The notes under the pieces were generated by a model. The model worked only from the letters and a program-made list of their open reading frames with translations, was not told the DNA's origin and made no database searches. Positions 34,786-44,153 of a stretch of 64,000 nt of DNA are shown one piece after another. Position numbers and translations under genes: made by a program. The number at the start of each line of letters is the position of its first letter. Within the stretch, counting starts at the first letter, position 1. This DNA comes from Limnanthes douglasii subsp. nivea (Eukaryota; Streptophyta; Magnoliopsida; Brassicales; Limnanthaceae): NCBI GenBank assembly GCA_036936605.1, contig JAUPFV010000005.1:187424958-187488957 (forward strand). Direction: 5' to 3'.

Positions 34786-36420
34786 CTTGATCGAAACCTT
34801 GATGACTTCCTCAAAATTAGTGAGAAAATCAATGATGAAGATCAAATAATAATCTGACTAAACTCATTGCCTACTGGACATAGAAAATTTAAGGATACCA
34901 TACGATACAACAAAAAAACACTATCGATGGATGAGTTAAAACCTCTAAAAATTCTAAAGGAGTTAGAACTAATGCATCGTAAGAAAGTTGGGATTTAATG
35001 AAGTAACCATGGAAGTTTGAATATAAGAGAAAGGTCAGATTGAAGGAATAAGAAGAAGATTAGAGGAAATTATAGATCATATTCACCAAATAAGTTTGAG
35101 AAGTCTAATATAGGAGGTCACTACTATAATGACTTTGATTACTTTAGAAATGAATGCATCGAAGGCTGAAGAATCAAGGTGATTGTAGATCAGATTATGG
35201 GGTTGATTATGTAGCTTCCAAAGGATATAACATTGCAGTGGTTCTGTTGGACTATTCAAATGAAAGGCCAAATGGATTAGCTTTTTAACTCGAGATTTTA
35301 TTTTCATATGAGTCCACGCAAAGACTGGTTTCACTCATTTGAAGAAAAAGTTGGAGGTACTGTGTTACTTTCAATAACAAGGTTTGCAAGATAGCTGGAA
35401 TGGGATTTATGAAGATCAGGTTTTTTATGGCTTTTATTCGATTCTGACGAATATGAGGTATGTTTGTTATCAGAATATAAATCTGATATCGCTTGGAATG
35501 TTAAATAATTTAAGTTGTTTAATCAAAGTTGAAAATGGCTATATGAAAATTGTTGGAGGTGTCATGACTATAATGATAGGGAAAATTTCAAATGAACTTT
35601 ATTCAATGATTTGAGATACTCGGATAGCTAAAATAACTAGCTTGTATGAGGGAAAGATAGATGGTGCAACCTTATGGCATAATATGTTGGGGCATATTGG
35701 TGAGAATAGATTGTTGGAGTTGAGAAAACAAGAACTGTTTGGAAAAGGTAAATTGACTGACTTTGATTTTTTCAATTATGTGTGGATCATAAAATTAGAA
35801 GGGTAAACTTTATTAAGATCTGAACACACATAATTACAAAAAATCAAAGCTATAATAAATTGATAAAAAGAGTCTAGCTGAAAGAATGGACATCATAATT
35901 CTTGAGCGGGTGAGGTGCATGTTAATGATTACTAAGCTCTATATACTGTTTTGGGCAGAATTGGTAATCAATGTCCGCAATCTCATAAATAGATGTACAT
36001 ATACTTCGATTGGCTTGAAAACTTCACAATAAATATGATATGGGAAGTCATTAGACTACTCAAATTTAAGAGTATTAGTTATGTAGCATATGCCCATATC
36101 AGATAGGACAAGCTGCAACCAAGACCCTTGACGTGCTTATTCATTGGGTATTAGGAAACTATCAAAGGTTATAAGTTATTGTGCATTGAAACATATTATA
36201 AGAAGTTTCAAATCAGTAGGGATATAACATTCAATGAGAATGAGTATCTAGTTTTGGATGGTGAAAAGCCTGAAGCCCAACCTAATGGAAATGACATACT
36301 TGAGATTGAACTGAAGTCATTTGGATTAGAATCTTATTGTGGCTCAATGAGAAATAAGCCAACTAATACACAAGGACAAGAAGAGTGTATTGAAGATGAA
36401 GGTAGCCATGTTTAACATGG
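34786..36420 (+). pseudogene. Copia C gag, protease and integrase remnant
   Basis: Gag: LDDFLKISEKINDEDQIIIL (about 34800-34860) matches the copia gag block with IxDEDxAxxLLxSLP. The protease-to-integrase link includes VCKIAGMG, DISLGMLNNLSCLIKVENGY (about 35490) and LYSMI. GAG-pre-integrase is LWHNMLGHIGENRLLELRKQ (about 35672), with the H-x3-H pattern. Integrase end: AERMDIIILERVRCMLMITK (about 35880). 36179-36415 is an open stretch with FQISRDITFNENEYLV, the post-integrase block (consensus SRDVVFDE). Stops and frameshifts throughout. Confidence 0.85.
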
Positions 36421-36539
36421 TTATCGGATAGCAATGGAAAAAACTAGATGTTATCATAGCTCATTAAAGGTTCAGATATGCTAAAGTGATAACTATTGCA
36501 TTAGTGCGGCATCTGAAGTTATTCACATTGAGATTGAGA

Positions 36540-38060
36540 ACCTCAACCGGACAATGCAAAATAAGGATAAATCTAAGTAGCTTGTAGCTATGAAATAGAA
36601 AATGCCTTCTCTTCTTAAGAACAACACATACGATTTGGTAGACAGCCTTGAAGCTTAGAAACTTGATGATCGCAAGTCAATTTTAAATAGAAATACTCGG
36701 GGTTTAAAAGGCATGTACAAGGCCACAATGGTTGCTAGAGGGCTTAGTTAAGAAGATGGTGTGGATTATAATGGGATGTTCTCTCATGTTATGAAACATG
36801 TATCAATCATGATTCTACTAGCAATGAGTGCAAAGTTTAACATGGATCTGGACCAGATGCACGCCAAGAAAAATTTCATACATAGGAACATTGAGGAAAT
36901 CATTCACATAAAGTAGCATGAAGGATTTTTAAAAATAAAATGAGTGATGATGTATGTCTCTTGAAGAGGGAATTATATGATCTAAATCAATATCCTTAAC
37001 AATGGTATAATTGTTTTGATGATTACATGGTAAACAATGGTTTTATGAGAAGCAGTTATGACAGTTATGTGTATGTGAAAAAATATTGTTCCTCTAAATA
37101 TATATTATTTTATGTTGATGATATGTTGATTTCTAGCAAATACAAGGAAAACATTAAGTTTGTGGAGAACAATTTGAGGAGTAGGTTTGAAATGAAAGAC
37201 CTCGGCTCGACCAAATTTTTTTTTTGGGATATTAATAATAAGAGAAATACAAATGATATCTTTATTTATGCCATACTAAGGTTATCTAAATAAAGTTCTT
37301 GACAATTTTGATATTACATAGCCAAACCTATTCACTTACCATTACTTAATATTATAAACTAACATAGCTAAAGGTTGACGCTGAAGATACGAAGATACAT
37401 ATAATGGAAGTAATTCATTATTTTAATGTTATTGGAAACATTATTTATGCCATTTTTTATAACAGATCTGATCTAGCTTATGTTTCAGGCTTGGTGAGAA
37501 GATTCATATCAAGGGCGTCCAGGAAAAATATTGGCAGGTCGTCAAGTGGAATCTGATATACATAAAGAGATACACAAGCCGAGACTGATGTATATTGAGG
37601 TTGGTTTGGGATTTGAACGTACTGAAAGTTTTGTTGATTGGATAATACTTGCTGTTTGGATACCATAAAGTCATTGACTAGTTATGTATTTATGTTTTTT
37701 GGTAGTGTTGTAAGTTGGAAAGTGGATCTTTAATATGTGATAGCATTATCCTCTATAGAGATTGAATATATTATTGTTACTAAAACAATAAATAATAATA
37801 TGTGGTGATGAGGAATAATGAAAAAACTTGGGGTTCATCAGAAAGTTCTAATGGTGCAATGTATAACCAAATTACAATACATTTGTCAAAGATCAGATTT
37901 TTCATGAGAATACTAAGCACATTAATGTAAAGCTTCATTTTACAAAGAGTATTTAGAAAATGCAGATTTTATTCTTGAGAAGGTTCATATAAGTGACAAC
38001 CCAAAAAATATTTTTACTAAACTGGTAACAACTTCAAGCATTTCTTGAACTTGGTTAATA
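36540..38060 (+). pseudogene. Copia C RT and RNase H remnant
   Basis: KATMVARGLSxEDGVDYNGM (about 36720) and KHVSIMILLAMSAKFNMDLD (about 36796) match the RT fingers. MHAKKNFIHRNIEE corresponds to MDVKTAFLHGxLEE. 37027-37293 is an 88-codon open frame with YILFYVDDMLISSK, the YVDD catalytic motif intact, and MKDLGSTKFFF. NVIGNIIYAIFYNRSDLAY (about 37420) is the RT end. RNase H continues with words like KHINVKLHF (about 37915) to the PPT. Confidence 0.88.
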
Positions 38061-38147
38061 TCACAAGCATCTAAGGCCTTTGAAGAGGGGCAGTTGAAGC
38101 TGCAGTAATTTTTTTCATTTCTTGAAGTCAAAACCAAGGTGAAGAAT

Positions 38148-38960
38148 TGTGAAAGTATGGTTCTAACTATGGAAACTAAACCATAACTTATTTAACATTT
38201 ATTGTTTAGATGCATCGACTACATCGCTCTAGGAATCACTGAGGCCTCAACTTCATCGGCCAAGCCAATTGTTGCATCGAATAGGAAGTCTTTGTTCAAG
38301 TCGAGCAACTACATTAACCAAAATGCCATAATCTGAATCGTTGGTAGAATCGGCTAGAAAGACATTAATAAAGCTAAGCGAGGCCATCAAACGAGACGAA
38401 GACAATATCGGTCTCAACAACATCAGATCAAGAAAAGTATGCACATTCCAAGAGGCCATCAACTTGAGCTTATGCTATTTGGGTGTGACAATTGGTATAC
38501 GATTTTATTTATCATAGTTAAATCTTTCTTGTGTTAGAAAGAAAATTATCTACTTTGTGTTACAAGAGAAATAATTATTTATGTTAGCAGTTAGTTCATT
38601 ATATCTTGGATAGAGATATTGGTACCAAACATTATAAATATGGTCTTTGAGAATTTAAAGAAATAATGGGACTTTGGTGAGTTTGTTGTAGAGATTAAAA
38701 GAGAGAATACTCGTTAGGTTTTTGTCAAAAGAAGGGAGATATATCTTCGAAGAGTATTTTGTGAGATATGAAATTTAGAGTTTATCTAAACACTGATTTC
38801 CGAGAACATTCTCTTGTATACTACTATATTCTTTTGGAAACGATGAATAAAAATTTTGTGGTACAGAGTGGACATATGTGAAATTTACCATACCACTATA
38901 AATCTTATGTATTCGATTTTTTCTTACTATGTTGTTTGATATTTAATGTGGTTTTCATCA
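38148..38960 (+). repeat. 3' LTR of copia C
   Basis: About 813 bp, starting TGTGAAAGTATGG right after a purine-rich AAGGTGAAGAA and ending near GTTTTCATCA. The U5 part contains ACCATACCACTATAAATCTT (about 38888), typical of plant copia LTRs. The right boundary is an estimate. Confidence 0.65.
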
Positions 38961-39107
38961 TAGTATATTTATGATTCTTGGCACGATCTAATTAGTTCTT
39001 GATCGTTAGAAATAATCACAATTGGAAGACCTGTGATCCAAAATATAATTTTTAATTTGTTTTTATATTTATAGATAAAATATCTACTTCGATATATATA
39101 ATTTATA

Positions 39108-42100
39108 TGGTTTGAATTTGTTAGGGATCCATAAGAAAGTGTTATCAGAATCAGAGGTTGGGGAGAGATTATTGACAGAGGCTCTGAGTTTGAAAAATTA
39201 AGGCTGCGGGTGCCTATTGGGAACCCTGAAGAGGAAAGTTCATACCAATCTACTGTTGCAAAAGAAGTCCGCAACTTTAGAAATATTATGTAATTGGCCT
39301 AAATTTGTGATGTTAGGGCCATACTGGTTAAAGGTAGAACTGGGGAAGAGCCAAGGGTCATACCAAAAAGAGTTGTTATTTCTATTTCCAATAGTAACTT
39401 TGTAGAGGCTGATAGCCTGATTACGAAGCTTCAGAATTTTTTTCCAATCCCAACTAGCGTTGGAAGGGGGGGGGGTCTAAATATTTTTGCTTTTAACTTT
39501 TTCTTCGAGAGTCCAATAGGCCCATATAGAATTTTTGTTTTTGGTTAATATGTACCAAAAGAGTTTTAGTGCGGGCGTTTGATTCCAAATTTTTAAGTTT
39601 AGGATCCCAAGGCTGCCCTTTTCTACATACAAGGTGATCTTGTTCTCATAGATTTTGGCTCTCGAGATCTTCATCTTTGATCTAGACTAGAGGAAATTCC
39701 GAAGAAGTTGAGAGAGCTCATTAATGATTCTAACAGAGAGAATAAAAATCGACGACTAGTAGCCTGTTGGCAAAGAGAAATGTATTTGACTAATTGAAGT
39801 CTCACGGTGTAGGATAGGTGTTTGGATGTCCAGGAGTTGATGTGATTGATAATCTTAAGAAACAGAGGCCCACAATCGTTGTAGGTGAGTCTTGAGGTGA
39901 TGAGCGGAACCCTTAAATATCTGACTGGTATTGAACCCTCCTTGAAGCAAAAAATGCTTAGGATCGCATCCCTAGAGGAGGGTGAAGTCCCTGAGAAGTA
40001 AATTTGACTTTTGTTTGGGTTTAGATGGAGACCCGAGAGAGCCGCGAAATCCTTTAGGTCATAATCGATGAGACTTAAGGATTGAGAATTTGATCTGCAT
40101 AAGATCATTAAGTCGTCCGCAAAGAAAAGGTTTATGATTTTGAGCTTGTAGAATTTCCAATGGAACCCAAAATATGGGTCGCAGTTCTTATCATGAAGGA
40201 TGCTCGGTAGTACCTCTAAGGTAATAATAAATATATAAGTAGAGAGGGTTTCTCCTACGCGAGGCCCTTCTCGCCATGGAAGTAGCTGGTAGGTTTACAA
40301 TTTATACATATGGCAAATGAGGGGTTAGTAATGCACTGGATGATCCAGTTAATCATGACAATAGAGAAGTCCATGGTAATGAGGATGTCTAGGACAACTT
40401 TCCATCTCATATTGTTAAAAAATTTCATTAAGTCAATGTTAAAGGCGCATCTTGGCTCCTTTCTATTGGTTTGGTAACCGTGCATAAGATCTTGCGTAAG
40501 GAGGACATAGTGAGTGATAGATCTCCCATGGACAAAAGCTGATTGGGAAAGGTCAATCAGGGAGGACAGACTGTGCTTAATTCTGTTCGCAAGAATCTTG
40601 GAGATAATCTTATAAATGACATTGCAGCATGATATAAGTCTAAAATCAGAGGGGGTGGATGGGGAGTCGACTTTTAAGATAAGAATAATCAGTGTTTTGT
40701 TCCAATCTGGGTTCAATTTTCCTTTGCAGAAAAAATGTTTAACCCCATCACAGACATCCTACCCAATAGTCGGCCAACAATATTTGAAGAAAGTGGCACT
40801 GAAACCGTCTGGCCCGAGGGCCTTGTCGCTATCAATGTCGAAAAGGGCGGCTTTAATCTCGTCATCCGAAATTGGTTTAATCATGCTGGATTTGTCGGAG
40901 GGCGAAACAGAGACCTTAATGATGGATTTGATTCTGTTGAGCCCAAGATAACTTTTGGGGCTGGGGAAGCCAATAAGGGTGGGATAATGGTTGAAAAACG
41001 TGTCAACGATTCCTCTAGGAAGGTATTACGTATACCATAAGGGGTGGTGATAAAGTGTATTTTGTTATGGGCCTTGCGAGCCCGAATACTATTGTGGAAC
41101 AATTTAGAGCTTTTATCTCACAGCTTAAGCCACGTCTCTCTGTATTTATGCTTGAGGAATGATTCATCTGCGCGACTATTCAAAATGTAGGTTTTTGCCG
41201 TATCCCTCTCCTCGGAAATGAGGGAGGAGTCAGAAGGATAATCGTCCAGTTATGTTGGGCATGAGCTTGGGCAAGCTGGGCCTTATCGACTTTATGACTA
41301 ATATTGTTGAATTTCCTCTAATTAAGAGAGTCAAGGGAATGGGCAAGACATGCGATCTTAATAACTAGGTATTTCTTGGGGATTTTAAATCCATGAGTAT
41401 TCCAACTATCATACAAAATGCTAACAAAGTTGGGTGGTAATGCCACATATTAAAAAAATTGAACGATTAGGAGTAACGGCAAAAAGAGTGGTGAGGTAAA
41501 GGATAACAGGGGTGTAGTCCGAGGTACGGGGAGGGTCAAAGTGGGAAAATAGTTAGGGAAAAGTAATCCTATATGCCATTAACAAGGGCACGCTCAATCT
41601 TAAAGGATATAATGTTTTCAATTTGACCATTGCACCATGAGAATTGAAAACTCGTTGAACGGAGGTTGTGAAGGCCGCTTGTGCGGCAACAATCATTAAA
41701 GGAGGTAATGGAACCATTCCACCGGTTATCCGTGCTAGATTTCTCATTATTTATTTGAATAACATCGAAGTCCCCAATTGAAATCGAAGGATTCTGAGAG
41801 TTGGATTGGGAAGTACAATTCAACTCTTTCCAGTTTACACTATAATGCACAGCTTGGGATGGTATTGTCAACAAAATATTATAGACGCTCAGATTCCAAA
41901 CTATCCAAATGCGGTCGTAATGATGGAAACTATGGTTAGTGATGAAGTTCCACCAAGGAAGCATGACTCTCATAATAAGGGAAACATTATCAATGTTAAC
42001 TTTGGTATCTAAGAGACAAATAGCATTGCTGCTATTGGAAAAAACAAAGTCACAAACGTCTTGTTTACGAACATGGTCGTTCAAACCCCTCACATTCCAG

Positions 42101-42114
42101 CTAACTATACGCAT
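39108..42114 (-). pseudogene. LINE-1 ORF2: endonuclease and reverse transcriptase
   Basis: The start MRIVSWNVRGLNDHVRKQDV at 42114 is the canonical start of plant LINE ORF2. The AP-type endonuclease (to about 41569) shows WNVRGLND, CLLDTKV (usual Glu replaced by Asp) and IGDFDVI (usual Asn replaced by Asp). RT follows: WNKTLIILILKVDSPSTPSD and FRLISCCNVIYKIISKILAN (40255-40716), SQSAFVHGRSI, then FADDLMILCRS (about 40105-40135) with the catalytic D-D. 39671-40108 covers LSGLHLNPNKSQIYFSGTS and SWTSKHLSYTVRLQLVKYI. 39477-39674 lies before the zinc-knuckle end. Frames are broken several times and catalytic endonuclease residues are altered. Confidence 0.9.
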
Positions 42115-42248
42115 ACAAAAACTTGTTATAAAATTTCAAAAGATGACTAATGCATCATGAAGGAATCCCTGTACATACTTCTCATAACTAGAGTAGTTTT
42201 GGTTCGCATTATGGGTGATGTTATTTCAGTTTTTCAGTTTTATGGGGA

Positions 42249-43035
42249 AATATGGTTTGAATTTGTTAAGGATCCATAAGAAAGTGTTATCAGAATCGGA
42301 GGTTGGGGGGAGATTATTGACAGAGGCTCTGATTTTGGAAAAATGAGGTTGCGGGTGCCTATTGGGAGCCCTAAAGAGGGAAATTCATACCCATCTACCG
42401 TTGCAAAAGAAGTTCACAACTTTAGAAATATTATGTAATCGGCCTAAATTTGTGATTTTAGTGCCATACTGGTTAAAGATAGAAGTGAGGAAGAGCCAAG
42501 GGTCATACCAAAAAGAGCTGCTATTTCTATTTCCGAAAGTAACTATGTAGAGGCCGATGGCCTGATTACGAAGCTTTAGAATTTTTTTCCAACCCCAACT
42601 AGCATTGGAGGGGGGGGGGTTGTAGATATTTTTGCTTTTAACTTTTTCTTCGAGAGTCCACTAGGCCCATATAGAATTTTTGTTTTTGGTTAATATGGAC
42701 CAAAAGAGTTTTAGGGCGGCCGCCTGATTCCAAATTTTTAAGTTTAGGATCCTAAGGCCGCCCTTTTCTACATGAAAAGTGATCTTGTACTCATAGAATT
42801 TTGCTCTCGAGATCTTCATCTTTGATCCTGACCAAAGGGAATGCCAAAGAAACTAAGAGAGCTCATTAATGGTTCTAACAGAGTCGTTTAAACCCCTCAC
42901 ATTCTAGCTAACTATACGCATAAAAAGAATTGTTATAAAAGTTCAAAAGATGACTAATGCGTCATGGATGAATCCCTGTACATACTTTTCTTAACTAAAG
43001 TAGTTTTGGTTCGCATTCTGGGCGATGTTATTTCT
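42249..43035 (-). repeat. Partial duplicate of LINE-1 with 2.3-kb internal deletion
   Basis: 42249-42880 is a close copy of 39108-39740 (late ORF2), and 42885-43035 is a close copy of about 42071-42238 (spacer and ORF2 start). In the copy the two blocks are joined near GTTCTAACAGAG/TCGTTTAAACCCC, so the 2.3 kb between them in the intact unit is missing. Shared details include a G run (39464-39473 and 42608-42617) and GATTATTGACAGAGGCTCTG. The duplicate shows about 5-8% divergence by eye. Confidence 0.88.
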
Positions 43036-43305
43036 GTTAACGAAGGATCTCTTTCATCTTGTCCAATTCAGACAACAGCAGACCTATTGCTGGCGATTAT
43101 CATACTTTTAGTCCATTAGAATCTGTTTATCATTGGGCGAATGTTGTCAAAGTTTAGAGGGGCAGAGTCGCTATCACTTGAATCAGAGAGGGCTACAACG
43201 AGGTGGTCAGCTTCATTTATTGGTTATTTTTCGGGTCTGCATTGGGGAGGATTCGTGAGGTGCTGGTCAAAGGGCTATAGACAAGCCGCAACAACATGGT
43301 CAAAC
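43036..43305 (-). pseudogene. LINE-1 ORF1 C-terminal tail
   Basis: Between the ORF2 duplicate and Tat-2 the minus strand carries a mostly open stretch with DHLVVALSDSSDSDSAPLNF (about 43120-43190), a Ser/Asp-rich tail typical of the end of LINE ORF1. Two stops interrupt it. It continues the ORF1 broken by the Tat-2 insertion at 43306/53805. Confidence 0.55.
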
Positions 43306-43733
43306 TGGTGTGGATAATAATCGCCTGAGGGTAGGCTGGTAATTTCAGTTGGTGTTTCAAGGAAGTATGTGGGTGTTTTGAGTGGTGGTGTGTGGTTGTA
43401 TTAAGTGTTTAGAGAGTAGAGAGATAATTAAGTAGCTTGGTAGCAGTTAATTTTTATTACCCATAATTAATGCAGGTGGTTGGGTATTTATAGTGTGATG
43501 TTTGGGCCCTTATGGCTTTCGGGTCATGTTTAATGGACCCGGGTCATGTTCAAAGACCCATGAGCTCTAAGTAGGAGAGCAAGCAGCTTAGTCAAGAAGT
43601 GTTTAGGTTTTTTAGTACTTTTGTCATAGTTCGAACGGTCCTATGTTTATTGTGTTCGAAGTGATCTGTCCGGTCCAGAGGCCTTGGACTGATATGTCCC
43701 TGTCCGGGGAGCATGCTGAATTCGGACTCATCA
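43306..43733 (-). repeat. 3' LTR of Tat-2
   Basis: 428 bp. On the + strand it runs from TGGTGTGGATAA to GGACTCATCA, so on the minus strand it starts TGATGAGTCC and ends CCACACCA. Adjacent to the PPT on its right. Confidence 0.93.
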
Positions 43734-43750
43734 GGAGCCCCTTTTTAGGT
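43734..43750 (-). promoter_or_regulatory. Polypurine tract of Tat-2
   Basis: Minus-strand AAAAAGGGGCTCC lies directly before the LTR start TGATGAG. Confidence 0.8.
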
Positions 43751-43887
43751 GTTTGAGCAAGTATATTTGTCAGAGACCTAAAAAACAGTCCGATCTTAGA
43801 AGTAGTTTTCAATCTGGACAGCTTTATGGGTTTACCCGGACAGATAAAGCTTCACGAATTCAAAACGGTTTTTGCCAGAGTTCGTGG

Positions 43888-44066
43888 GACACGTGTCACA
43901 CTCTGATTGGTTGCTTTAGCCGTTTTTTCACCTTGAATTTCGAACCCACCTTCTTCGAAAAGCAACCTCTTTTTTACAAATGATGACATCAGCGCCGTCT
44001 TTTAATCATTGCCAAACTTTTCGAATTCTCCTAGGAATCAACTACTTTTTCAGATTTACTATAAAT
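43888..44066 (+). promoter_or_regulatory. Promoter-like region of the antisense gene
   Basis: Between the 3' LTR and the antisense ORF the + strand has, in order, a perfect palindrome GACACGTGTC containing the G-box CACGTG (43888-43897), an inverted CCAAT box ATTGG (43906-43910) and a TATA-like CTATAAATTC (44059-44068), 88-95 bases before the ATG at 44154. The order and spacing resemble a plant RNA polymerase II promoter. Function is inferred. Confidence 0.45.
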
Positions 44067-44153
44067 TCAGACTCACTTTCTACTGTTTTACTATCTCTTT
44101 CATATTTACTCAGAGCTTTCTCTCTCTAAAGAAAAGATTTTTCTTGGTAGTTT

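Larger units (their letters stand above)
34590..38960 (+). mobile_element. Ty1/copia retrotransposon C, decayed
   Basis: A copia element with all domains traceable in order: gag, zinc knuckle/protease, GAG-pre-integrase, integrase, RT, RNase H, PPT and 3' LTR. The 5' LTR is reduced to about 34590-34785, where GCATCGTTCAGGAAGCCTTTG aligns with GCATCGAATAGGAAGTCTTTG of the 3' LTR; the rest of it, the primer site and the start of gag are deleted. Its PPT context (CCAAGGTGAAGAATTGTGAA) differs from copia A and B, so it belongs to another copia lineage. Confidence 0.85.
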
